This document shows, one piece after another, positions 24,684 through 32,306 of a stretch of DNA of 64,000 bases. The notes under the pieces were generated by a model. That model worked only from the letters and a program-made list of their open reading frames with translations, ran no database searches and was not told the DNA's origin. Position 1 is the stretch's first letter. The number at the start of each line of letters is the position of its first letter. The translations under genes were made by a program, and so were the position numbers. The stretch comes from Streptomyces sp. NBC_01428 (GTDB lineage Bacteria; Actinomycetota; Actinomycetes; Streptomycetales; Streptomycetaceae): contig NZ_CP109499.1 in assembly GCF_036231965.1 (NCBI RefSeq), positions 7,874,001 to 7,938,000 on the forward strand, written 5' to 3'.

Positions 24684-25295
24684 TCAGAGCGTGACCAGCA
24701 TCGCCAGCATCGCGATGCCCATCGACAGACGGCAGGCCTGCGAGAGCTCGGGCCGGTCCCCCCACCGGACGGCACGCCGCGCGCCCCACGCCTCGGCACC
24801 CGAACCGCTCCGGGGGCCGCCGATGCCGGGACCGGCACCCCCACCACCGGCGGCCGTCAGGGGCAGAAGACGGACACCCGACCGGAGGACGTAGCCGGTG
24901 AAGTAGAGGAGAAGCGCTCCGGTGAGGAGCGGGACACCCGCGCCGCCGTGGCCGTGCGCGTGGTGGGCCGGCGCGAAGGTCATCACGGCGGCCATGTAGA
25001 CCATGGCGACCGCGCCCATCAGATGGTGCAGCTGATGCGGGCTGCTCCGCGCGGTCCAGAGGCCCCGCAGGGCGGCGGCACCGAACACGGTCACGTAGAC
25101 GAGCCAGGCCCAGCGCGGCGGGGCCACCACCGCGGCCGGTACGGCCATCGCGGCCATGCCGAACCCCATGAGCGCCTCGGCGCCGGCGGTGTGCCGCTGT
25201 TCCTCGACGGGGCTGCGCATCCGCAGCAGGCAGTACGCCCCGGTGGCCGCGCACAGGGCGACGAGCAGCCAGCCGGGCGAAGCCGGTTCGTACAC
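24684..25295 (-). CDS. DUF5134 multi-span membrane protein
   Basis: 203 residues with about five helices. His/Met residues cluster in RSSPHQLHHLMGAVAMVYMA and FAPAHHAHGHGGAG, reminiscent of metal-contacting membrane proteins. Matches what is annotated as DUF5134 in actinobacteria. GTG 25295 has GGGGAGG 7 bases upstream, better than the frame opening at 25673. The M56 peptidase follows 106 bases downstream on the same strand; the two may be co-transcribed. Confidence 0.75.
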   Translation of the reverse strand: MYEPASPGWLLVALCAATGAYCLLRMRSPVEEQRHTAGAEALMGFGMAAMAVPAAVVAPPRWAWLVYVTVFGAAALRGLWTARSSPHQLHHLMGAVAMVYMAAVMTFAPAHHAHGHGGAGVPLLTGALLLYFTGYVLRSGVRLLPLTAAGGGGAGPGIGGPRSGSGAEAWGARRAVRWGDRPELSQACRLSMGIAMLAMLVTL

Positions 25296-25388
25296 CGTGG
25301 AGCCTCCCCGCTCGGCGATGCCGACACGCGACGGACGAAGGACACCCGATGCCGGGCGGCGCGACGGCGGACATCGCGGCACAGCGTC

Positions 25389-25428
25389 GGATGGATGGAT
25401 GGATGGGTGTGGGGGTGGGGGTGGAGGG
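25389..25428. repeat. GGAT microsatellite followed by G-quadruplex-type motif
   Basis: Four perfect GGAT units (25389-25404) run into four G-tracts: GGG (25405-25407), GGGGG (25411-25415), GGGGG (25417-25421) and GGG (25426-25428) with loops of 3, 1 and 4 bases. It fits the standard G4 pattern on the plus strand, in the 365-base divergent gap between DUF5134 and FUSC genes. Further GGTC repeats follow to about 25468. Confidence 0.75.
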
Positions 25429-25628
25429 ACGGTCGGTCGGCTGGGCGCTTGGTCGGTCAGGGCATGCCCAGGCCGGTCGGGGCGCAAGCAAGCGCAAGGG
25501 TGTACGAGGGGGAGCGCGCAGGGGGTGCACCGGCCTGCCCCGATCGCCTCGGCGCGGCCCGGGGCACCGGACGGACCCGGTGAGACCGGCGTCGGGAGAA
25601 AAGAGGACGGCGGTCGTCCGCCAAATGA

Positions 25629-25640
25629 TTTACAAGTAAA
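25629..25640. promoter_or_regulatory. Palindrome TTTACAAGTAAA, candidate MarR operator
   Basis: Perfect TTTAC-AA-GTAAA inverted repeat, 20 bases upstream of the FUSC start codon, in a locally AT-rich patch unlike the surroundings. TTTACA also resembles a -35 box, with TAAGGT (25649-25654) as a weak -10. The downstream MarR protein is the natural candidate ligand. Confidence 0.5.
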
Positions 25641-25660
25641 ACACCTGTTAAGGTTATGGG

Positions 25661-27304
25661 ATGAGCAGTGCACCCCGCCCCACCCCGTCGCGCGTCCCCC
25701 GCCTTCCGCTCGCCGGTGTCCTGCGTCTCGGCAGGCCCTCGGACATCTGGTTCAAGCCCGCCCTCAGCGTCGTCGTCGCGGTCGCTCCGCCGAACCTCAC
25801 GCTCTTGGCCCTCGGGCGCCTGGATCTCGCGATGTACACGATGGCCGGGTCCCTGTGCGCGCTCTACGCCCACAACCGCCCGTACGCCGCCCGGGCCCGC
25901 GTCCTCGCGTGGGTGGTGCTCGGAATGCTCGGCGGGCTGGGAGTCGCGCTCGTCACGGCCTCGCTCACCACGAACACCGCCGTGCTGGTGACCGTCGGCG
26001 CGCTGCTGGCCGCCACCCAGAAGACGCTGTGCGACGCGACCCGCGTCGGCCCGCCCGGGCACGTGGTCCTCGCGTTCATCTCCTCGGCCTCCCTGTTCGT
26101 GCCCCAGCACCTCGGTCAGGTGCCCGGGCACCTCGCGCTGGGCGCGGCCGCGGGAGTCTGGGCCTGGATCGTCGGCATGGCCCCCGGACTCGTCCGCCCG
26201 CACGGTCCCGAACGGCGTGCCACGGCGCACGCGCTGAACGCGGCGGCGGCATACGCCCAGAGCCCCGGCGACGCCCGGGCCCGCGCCGCCGGTGCCGCCG
26301 CCGTGCACGCGGCGTGGCAGTCGCTGCTGTCGACCGGGGCGCGCTCGGCACCCCGCCGTGCCCTCGAACGGCTCGTCGTCCGCGCCGAGGTCGCGCTCGC
26401 CGCTCCCGCCGACACCGACTCCGAGCGGTTGCGCGGCCTCGCCCGCGACCTGTCCGGCACCGGTCCGGTGCCGCGCACGGACGGCCTCGGAGACGCGGCC
26501 GACGAACTCCTCGGCGTGGAAGCGGCCCTCGCCTTCGGGGAACGCCCGCTGCGCGACCGCCTCGGCCCGCTCGCCCCGATCGCCCTGCGCACGGCCGTCG
26601 GCTGCGCCCTCGCCGGCTACGTCTCGCTCGCCCTCGGTGTCGGCCGCCCCTACTGGGCGCTGGTCACCGCAGCCTCGCTCTACCAGGCCAACGTCACCCT
26701 GACCTGGAGCCGGGGTGTGCAGCGCGTGGTCGGCAACCTCGTCGGCGTGCTCGCCTTCGCCGCCCTCGTCCCGCTCGCCCACGTCGGCGGGGCGGCCCTG
26801 GTGCTGTGCTGTCTCGCGCTGAACTTCGGCGCGGAGGCGGTCATCGGCCGGAACTACTGGCTGGGCAGCGTCTGCGTGACGCCCATGGCCCTGTTGATCA
26901 CCGAGTTCGCCCGCGCGCAGCAGCCCGCCGAGCTGATGACCGACCGGGTCGTGGACACCCTCGTCGGCGCGCTGGTCGGCCTCGTCGCCGCGATCGCCGT
27001 CACCAACCGGCGGGCCGGTGACCGGATCGAGGACGCCCTCTCGGCCGTGGAGCGCGCCCGGGAACACGCCGACGGACTGGTGGCCGCTGAGCGCCCCGGC
27101 CCCGGGGCCCTGGAGTCGGCCCGCCGCGGTCTCGCCTCCGCCGTGGTGGACCTGCGGGCCGCGGCCGACGCGGCGGCCGGCGAGTGGTGGCAGCGCGCCC
27201 TGCCCGAGGAGCGCGTGATGCGGGCCGAACAGGCCGGACACCGTACGCTCGCCGCGACGGTACGACGCCAGGGACTGCACGGCCGGGAGGGCGCACAGGC
27301 ATGA
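25661..27304 (+). CDS. FUSC-family aromatic-acid exporter-like membrane protein
   Basis: 547 residues: an N-terminal cluster of about six helices (residues about 25-175), a soluble helical segment (about 180-300), a second cluster (about 305-445, including ALRTAVGCALAGYVSLALGV and YWALVTAASLYQANVTLTWS), and a C-terminal soluble region. This duplicated half-FUSC architecture matches PET/AaeB-like transporters that expel aromatic acids or other organic anions. ATG start close behind an operator-like palindrome. Overlaps the downstream MarR gene by 4 bases (ATGA), an efflux-regulator operon. Confidence 0.83.
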   Translation: MSSAPRPTPSRVPRLPLAGVLRLGRPSDIWFKPALSVVVAVAPPNLTLLALGRLDLAMYTMAGSLCALYAHNRPYAARARVLAWVVLGMLGGLGVALVTASLTTNTAVLVTVGALLAATQKTLCDATRVGPPGHVVLAFISSASLFVPQHLGQVPGHLALGAAAGVWAWIVGMAPGLVRPHGPERRATAHALNAAAAYAQSPGDARARAAGAAAVHAAWQSLLSTGARSAPRRALERLVVRAEVALAAPADTDSERLRGLARDLSGTGPVPRTDGLGDAADELLGVEAALAFGERPLRDRLGPLAPIALRTAVGCALAGYVSLALGVGRPYWALVTAASLYQANVTLTWSRGVQRVVGNLVGVLAFAALVPLAHVGGAALVLCCLALNFGAEAVIGRNYWLGSVCVTPMALLITEFARAQQPAELMTDRVVDTLVGALVGLVAAIAVTNRRAGDRIEDALSAVERAREHADGLVAAERPGPGALESARRGLASAVVDLRAAADAAAGEWWQRALPEERVMRAEQAGHRTLAATVRRQGLHGREGAQA

Positions 27305-27867
27305 CGACAGCGGACGGACGGAGCACGGCGGACGGTGATCCGGTGGCCGGGCCGCCGCCGGTACCCGTCGACACGGTGGCCGCCGTCGTGCGCCAGTGGC
27401 AGACGGTGCGGCCGGAGCTCGACACGGGCCCCATGGAGGTCATCGGGCGCGTCAACCGCTGTGCGGCGCTCCTCCAGCAGGCCGAGGACGCGCCGCTGCG
27501 CCGGGCGGGGCTCACCCGCCCCGAGTTCGACGTGCTCGGCACACTGCGCCGCACCGGGCACGAGCTGACCCCCGGCGACATCGCCCGCGAGACGTTCTCC
27601 TCGGGCGCCGCCGTCACCAAGCGGCTCAAGGCGCTGAGCGAGCGCGGACTGGTCGAGCGCCGCGGCGACACCCGGGACCGCCGGGTCGCGCACGTCCGGC
27701 TGACGGACGCGGGGCGCGACCTCGTCGACGGCGTCCTCCCCGACCAGCTCGCCTACGAGACCACGGTCCTGTCCGGCATCGACGCCGAACGCCAACGTGA
27801 ACTGGCCGGACTCCTCGGGGAGTTGCTCGGTCAGCTCGAAGGGCGCCTGGGTCTGCCGCGCGCCTGA
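27301..27867 (+). CDS. MarR-family regulator in FUSC operon
   Basis: 188 residues with an N-terminal extension (about 45) before the winged helix. DNA-binding part: LTRPEFDVLGTLRRTGHEL, then IARETFSSGAAVTKRLKALS with wing GLVERRGDTRDRRVAHVRLT. Start ATG overlaps the FUSC stop. Likely represses the operon through the TTTACAAGTAAA palindrome at 25629 and is released by an aromatic ligand exported by FUSC; this is inference from context and general MarR behaviour. Confidence 0.88.
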   Translation: MTTADGRSTADGDPVAGPPPVPVDTVAAVVRQWQTVRPELDTGPMEVIGRVNRCAALLQQAEDAPLRRAGLTRPEFDVLGTLRRTGHELTPGDIARETFSSGAAVTKRLKALSERGLVERRGDTRDRRVAHVRLTDAGRDLVDGVLPDQLAYETTVLSGIDAERQRELAGLLGELLGQLEGRLGLPRA

Positions 27868-27901
27868 CGCCGCCGCGCGACGGCAGTCACCCCCGCGGGC
27901 C

Positions 27902-28288
27902 TCAGGGGCGGTACCGGAGCGGATGGTCGGCCGGCGTCTCGACGAGCACGATCTCCGTTCCGTCCGGATCCGCGATCCACATCTCGATCAGCCCCCACGG
28001 CTCGCGCACCGGAGGCCGCACCACCTCGACGCCGGCGGCCACCAGCTCCTCGTGGGCCGCCGCCGCGTCGGCGACCTGGAGCCACAGTTTCAGCGCGGGG
28101 GAGGGCGGTGTCTCGGACCGCCCGGCGACCTCCAGGAAGCCGCCGCCGAGGAAGTAGACGGTCCCGCGCTCGGGTCCCGTACCGAACTCGCGGTAGAGGG
28201 CCAGCCCGAGACGTTCGCCGTAGAAGGCGCGTGAGCGCTCGGGGTCGGTGGGGCGCAGAAGGACGCGGCTGCTCAGTACGTGCACCAT
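27902..28288 (-). CDS. VOC-superfamily (glyoxalase-like) protein
   Basis: 128 residues. Two beta-alpha-beta-beta-beta modules: VLSSRVLLRPTDPERSRAFY to FLEVAGRSE, and ALKLWLQVADAAAAHEELVA to MWIADPDGTEIVLVET. The C-terminal DPDGTEIVLVE strand is the classical glyoxalase/bleomycin-resistance ending. Metal ligands are not all evident, so dioxygenase, isomerase or binding roles are possible. Convergent with the MarR gene; 70 bases divergent from the GNAT gene. Confidence 0.83.
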   Translation of the reverse strand: MVHVLSSRVLLRPTDPERSRAFYGERLGLALYREFGTGPERGTVYFLGGGFLEVAGRSETPPSPALKLWLQVADAAAAHEELVAAGVEVVRPPVREPWGLIEMWIADPDGTEIVLVETPADHPLRYRP

Positions 28289-28358
28289 GCAGCGGGATCA
28301 TAGGGGCGGGTTACGCTCAGGTGTGCTCGAACCGCGCCACCGAACGGAGAACCACTCC

Positions 28359-28898
28359 ATGGAAACCGTCTCCACCGACCTGACCTTCCGCGACGCCACG
28401 GACGGGGACGTGGACGTCCTGGTCGCGCTGATCGAATCGGCCTACCGGGGGGACTCCAGTAGGGCCGGCTGGACCACGGAGGCCGACATCCTGGAGGGGC
28501 AGCGCATCGACCCCGAGGGTGTCCTCGGCGTCATCAAGTCGCCCGACAGCCGGCTCCTGACGGTCGAGCGGGACGGCACGGTCGTCGCCTGCTGCCAGTT
28601 GCAGCACCGCGGTGACCACGCCTACTTCGGCATGTTCGCGGTCAGCCCGGCGCTCCAGGGCGGCGGCCTCGGCAAGGTGATCATCGCCGAGGCGGAGCGC
28701 ACGGCCCGCGAGAACTGGGGCGTCACCGAGATGCACATGACGGTGATCTCCGTGCGCGAGGACCTCATCGCCTGGTACGAGCGGCGCGGCTACCGCCGTA
28801 CGGGACGGATGACCCCGTTCCCGTACGGCGATGAGCGCTTCGGTGTCCCGAAGCGTGACGACCTGCGCTTCGAACTGCTGGTCAAGCCCCTCGCCTAG
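28359..28898 (+). CDS. GNAT-family N-acetyltransferase
   Basis: 179 residues. Acetyl-CoA pyrophosphate loop in FAVSPALQGGGLGKVIIAEA (residues about 94-113, Q/RxxGxG/A motif). Preceded by TFRDATDGDVDVLVALIESA and followed by ITVxx-type motif VISVREDLIAWYERRGYRRT. Substrate unknown; could be a small-molecule or protein N-acetylase. ATG 28359 has GGAG upstream; earlier in-frame codons at 28248 lie inside the divergent VOC coding region. Confidence 0.88.
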   Translation: METVSTDLTFRDATDGDVDVLVALIESAYRGDSSRAGWTTEADILEGQRIDPEGVLGVIKSPDSRLLTVERDGTVVACCQLQHRGDHAYFGMFAVSPALQGGGLGKVIIAEAERTARENWGVTEMHMTVISVREDLIAWYERRGYRRTGRMTPFPYGDERFGVPKRDDLRFELLVKPLA

Positions 28899-28918
28899 GG
28901 CGATGCCGTCCGGCTCGG

Positions 28919-28952
28919 GCGGACCCCGGAGGCCGTCCGACGGCGGGTCCGC
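28919..28952. terminator. Candidate bidirectional hairpin
   Basis: GCGGACCC (28919-28926) and GGGTCCGC (28945-28952), between the convergent GNAT and GDPD genes. Eight base pairs with an 18-base loop, so only moderately convincing. Confidence 0.45.
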
Positions 28953-28962
28953 GGCCCGTGCC

Positions 28963-29646
28963 TCACGCGGTGAAGCGGCCGGTGCGTTTGATCTCGGGGT
29001 AGTCGGTGGTCGCGCCGTCCAGCTCCAGGGCGCGCACCAGCCGCAGGTGGTCCTGGGTGTTGACCACCCAGCCGATGATCCGCAGCTCGGCCTCGCGGGC
29101 CCTCTCGACGACCTCCAGACTCAGCCTGCGGATGTTGAGGCAGACAGTCTCGGAGCCGACCTCCACGGCGCGGTCCACCACGTCGACGCCGAAGCGGCTG
29201 GCGATCAGCGCCGTGCGGACGCCCGGCACGAGCCGGGTGATCTCGGCGACCGCCTCGTCGTGGAACGACGACACCTCCACCCGGCCGACCAGGTCGCGCC
29301 GCTGCATGACCTCGGCCAGCGCCCGAGCCGCCGCGACATCCTTGATCTCGGCCTGCAACGGCGAGCTGACGGCGTCCAGCACCTCTTCGAAGACCGGAAC
29401 GCGCTCGCCGTGCCCGGCGTCCAGCGCGCGCAGCTCCGCGAGGGTCTTCTCGGCGATCGGCCCCGAGCCGTCGGTCGTACGGTCCACGTCGGCATCGTGC
29501 ATGACGACGAGGGCGCCGTCCTTGCTCAGGTGCAGATCGAGTTCGATCAGGTCGAGGCCGGCGTTCTGCGCGGCGGTGAAGGAACGGAGAGTGTTCTCGG
29601 GTTCGACGCCCATCACTCCGCGGTGACCGATGGTGAGGAAGTTCAA
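28963..29646 (-). CDS. Glycerophosphodiester phosphodiesterase
   Basis: 227 residues of GDPD TIM-barrel. Active-site IGHRG near the start, then ENTLRSFTAAQNAGLDLIEL with the catalytic Glu and Asp-x-His region DGALVVMHDADVDRTTDGSG. The later LQAEIKD strand carries another metal-binding Glu. Cleaves glycerophosphodiesters to glycerol 3-phosphate and an alcohol. No signal peptide, so cytoplasmic. TTG 29646 (LNFLTIGHRG) is the likely start, with GGAAGC upstream; the open frame extends to 29715 but its translation there is Arg/Pro-rich and non-homologous. Confidence 0.9.
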   Translation of the reverse strand: MNFLTIGHRGVMGVEPENTLRSFTAAQNAGLDLIELDLHLSKDGALVVMHDADVDRTTDGSGPIAEKTLAELRALDAGHGERVPVFEEVLDAVSSPLQAEIKDVAAARALAEVMQRRDLVGRVEVSSFHDEAVAEITRLVPGVRTALIASRFGVDVVDRAVEVGSETVCLNIRRLSLEVVERAREAELRIIGWVVNTQDHLRLVRALELDGATTDYPEIKRTGRFTA

Positions 29647-30025
29647 GATGCGACTCGCTTCCGTCGACGGCGGCTCGGCTCGCGCGTGGTTCCGACGGGG
29701 ACGCCCACGCGGCAAGGCCGCAGCCTAATGGCCTGACTGTGCGATGTACCCGTTCCTGCGCCGGGCAATGAGGGTGTCGGACGGGGAGACCCTGCCCCGA
29801 TCCGCGGACGGCTCACCGGAGCACCGGTCACGTCCTGCCGCGGCCGGCCCCGCGCGCCCCCGGGAGGCCCACCCCACGCCCCCCGACTCCCTTGCCCCGC
29901 CGGAGAGTTCGGCTCGGCGCGCGGTGTCCGGCCGAGGCCCGCGCAGCCGCCGGAAGGCCGAGGCGCATGCGGCCGTCTTTGTCGTGTCGGACAGGAAAAA
30001 GAGCGGTGAAGGTAGAGCTGCGCAG
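29647..30025. other. Intergenic stretch upstream of DUF6421 operon
   Basis: About 380 bases between the divergent GDPD and DUF6421 genes with no supported coding sequence. An open frame (29744-30115, plus) reads as Arg/Pro/Ser-rich and lacks a ribosome site. The right edge becomes AT-richer, leading into the promoter/leader described next. Confidence 0.5.
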
Positions 30026-30111
30026 GATAATCTCTCGGATTCCCCCTTGCGGGAAGGAACCTCGTATACATACGGTGTCCATACGCGAGGTTCTCCTGTG
30101 GAGGGTGGGAC
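30026..30111 (+). promoter_or_regulatory. Promoter and structured leader of DUF6421 operon
   Basis: GATAAT (30026-30031) is a good -10 candidate. Downstream are TTCCC...GGGAA (about 30040-30055) and a larger inverted repeat GAACCTCG (30057-30064) / CGAGGTTC (30086-30093), whose spacer contains a second nested pair CGTAT (30063-30067)/ATACG (30081-30085). A GGAGGGTGGG ribosome site follows before ATG 30112. The repeat may be an operator or an RNA leader fold. Confidence 0.5.
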
Positions 30112-31509
30112 ATGACGGAAATGCTTGTGCAGGTGGGTGTGGAGGATCGGGTTCCTCCCGTCGCCAGGGTGGTGGAGCACCCGGCATGGCCCGTGCTCAA
30201 GGATGCCGTCGAGGAGATCCGGCCCTGGCAGTCGAAGGACGGCTCCATCGACTTCGACGCGGACGACGCGCCCGACGCCTCGGACGTCGACCTGGCCGTC
30301 CGCCGCGCGATAGACGCGATCGAGCGGCTCTCTCCGCTGCTGCCGCACGACGTGGCGTACCACGAGGCCCTCGTGAAGGACCTGCGCCGCTGGGCCGACG
30401 CCGGGTTCCACGTGCCCGACTTCCTGGACTCGCTGCTGGCCTTCCAGCCCGCCGCGGCCCGCGAGGACGGTCTGCAGCACATGGTCGTCTTCCCCATGTA
30501 CACGCAGAACGGCAACCCGGACCGCAACTTCGAGGCGGTCGTCCTGCGCATGGTGTGGCCGGACTGGCTGGCCGAGCTGGAGCGCACGCGCTACGACAAC
30601 CCGCTGTTCTGCGGCATCACCTTCGAGGACTTCACCGCGGGGTACGACACGAACTCCGCGGTGCTCTTCCCGGAGACCATCGCGGTCCGTGAGGCGCCCG
30701 AGCGCTTCTCCTGGGGCGGCATCTTCTGCGACCGCGAGGCCGCCCGCTTCCGCGCCGTCACCGACGCCGCCGTCGACCTCCTGAGCCTCGAGCTGCCCGA
30801 GGACATCGCGGCCATGGTGGACGACCAGGAGCGCTGCGAGCAGGCCTTCGTCCTGTGGGACATGGTCCACGACCGCACCCACAGCCACGGCGACCTGCCC
30901 TTCGACCCCTTCATGATCAAGCAGCGCCAGCCGTTCTGGATGTACGGCCTGGAGGAGCTGCGCTGCGACCTCACCGCCTTCAAGGAGGCCGTGAAGCTGG
31001 AGGCCGAGGGCAACCAGCACGGCCGTGACGTGCAGTACGCCGTCCTCTTCGACCGGATGTTCCGCTTCCCGGTCACCGGCGACCGCGTCCGCAACTACGA
31101 CGGGCTCGGCGGCCAGCTCCTCTTCGCCTACCTGCACAAGCACGACGTCGTCCGCTGGACCGACAACAAGCTGCACATCGACTGGCAGCGCGCCCCGCAG
31201 GTCACCAACGAGCTGTGCGGCGAGATCGAGGACCTCTACCGGGCCGGCATCGACCGCCCGAAGCTCGTCCACTGGTTCAAGGCCTACGAGCTGGTCTCCA
31301 CGTACCTCGCACCGCACCCCGGCTCCCGCTGGGCCAAGGGTCCGGACGCCCTGGACCTGTCCCAGCCGCCGCGCAAGCTGGTGGACGACGTGCTTCCGGA
31401 CGAGTTTCCCCTGAGCATGTTCTATGAGGCGCTCGCCAAGAAGCTGAAGAACGTGATCGCCTCGACCAAGGGCATCACGGCGGCAGACTCCGAGCGGATC
31501 GCCGCGTGA
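30112..31509 (+). CDS. DUF6421 family protein
   Basis: 465 residues, acidic, no signal peptide or membrane helix. Recognised only as the conserved actinobacterial DUF6421 family. The N-terminal half is helical; a distinctive block at about residues 255-270 (WDMVHDRTHSHGDLPF) is rich in His and Asp and followed by FMIKQRQPFWMYGLEELRCD, which looks like a metal or catalytic site. It heads an operon with an SDR and a threonine-aldolase-like PLP enzyme; the next genes begin 42 bases after and with overlap. That context suggests an unassigned small-molecule pathway. No catalytic claim can be made. Confidence 0.82.
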   Translation: MTEMLVQVGVEDRVPPVARVVEHPAWPVLKDAVEEIRPWQSKDGSIDFDADDAPDASDVDLAVRRAIDAIERLSPLLPHDVAYHEALVKDLRRWADAGFHVPDFLDSLLAFQPAAAREDGLQHMVVFPMYTQNGNPDRNFEAVVLRMVWPDWLAELERTRYDNPLFCGITFEDFTAGYDTNSAVLFPETIAVREAPERFSWGGIFCDREAARFRAVTDAAVDLLSLELPEDIAAMVDDQERCEQAFVLWDMVHDRTHSHGDLPFDPFMIKQRQPFWMYGLEELRCDLTAFKEAVKLEAEGNQHGRDVQYAVLFDRMFRFPVTGDRVRNYDGLGGQLLFAYLHKHDVVRWTDNKLHIDWQRAPQVTNELCGEIEDLYRAGIDRPKLVHWFKAYELVSTYLAPHPGSRWAKGPDALDLSQPPRKLVDDVLPDEFPLSMFYEALAKKLKNVIASTKGITAADSERIAA

Positions 31510-31550
31510 CCGACCGCGGTACCGAGATCATTGCTCAGGAGGCGAAGACC

Positions 31551-32306
31551 ATGGGGAACGGGGCTCTCAGCGGTGCGGTGATCGCGGTGGCCGGAGCGGG
31601 TGGACCCGCCGGCCGGGCGGCACTGCTCCGGCTCGCCGAGGCCGGCGCGACCGTCATCGGCGCGGACAACGACGCGGAGCGGCTGGCCGAGGCCGTCGAC
31701 GCCGCCAGCTACGCCCACGGCGGCTCCACCGTCGTCGGGGACACCGTGGATCTGCTGGAACTGCAGTCGACCCGTGACTGGGCCACCCGCATCCAGAAGG
31801 ACTTCGGCCGGGTGGACGGCCTCGTCCACCTCGTCGGTGGCTGGCGGGGCAGCGAGACCTTCACCAAGACGGTCCTCGACGACTGGGACCTGCTCGAACT
31901 GCTGCTCATCCGTACCGTGCAGCACACCACCCTCGCCTTCCACGAGGCCCTGCAGAGCAGCGAGCGCGGCCGGTACGTCCTGATCAGCGCCGCCGGCGCG
32001 AGCAACCCCACCGCGGGGAACGCCGCGTACTCCGCGGCCAAGGCCGCCGCCGAGGCGTGGACGCTCGCCATGGCGGACTACTTCCGCAAGGCCGGAATCG
32101 CCGAGGGCGCCGAGGGCGCGACGTCCGCTGCTGCCATCCTGGTGGTGAAGGCGTTGGTGCACGACGCGATGCGCGCCGAGCGACCGAACGCGAAGTTCGC
32201 GGGCTTCACGGACGTCAAGGACCTGGCCGAGTCCATCGTCGACGTCTGGAGCCGGCCCGCCGCCGAAGTGAACGGAAACCGTCTGTGGCTGACCGAGAAG
32301 CCGTGA
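31551..32306 (+). CDS. Short-chain dehydrogenase/reductase
   Basis: 251 residues, Rossmann fold. Cofactor loop VIAVAGAGGPAGRAALLRL (variant GxxGxxG), acidic residue pattern VIGADNDAERL, VHLVGGW as the NxAG-equivalent strand, catalytic Ser in YVLISAAGAS and YxxxK in NAAYSAAKAA. The NNAG motif is replaced by LVGGW, so it is a divergent SDR. ATG 31551 with AGGAGG 7 bases upstream is preferred; an in-frame GTG at 31506 overlaps the DUF6421 stop. Its TGA overlaps the GTG of the aldolase gene, giving coupled translation. Confidence 0.87.
   Translation: MGNGALSGAVIAVAGAGGPAGRAALLRLAEAGATVIGADNDAERLAEAVDAASYAHGGSTVVGDTVDLLELQSTRDWATRIQKDFGRVDGLVHLVGGWRGSETFTKTVLDDWDLLELLLIRTVQHTTLAFHEALQSSERGRYVLISAAGASNPTAGNAAYSAAKAAAEAWTLAMADYFRKAGIAEGAEGATSAAAILVVKALVHDAMRAERPNAKFAGFTDVKDLAESIVDVWSRPAAEVNGNRLWLTEKP

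Noticed and set aside
25457..27280. 607-codon minus-strand frame
   Set aside because: Antisense to the FUSC gene; no domain and no ribosome site.
29744..30115. 123-codon plus-strand ORF before DUF6421
   Set aside because: Low-complexity Arg/Pro/Ser composition, no start signal, overlaps the apparent promoter and leader.
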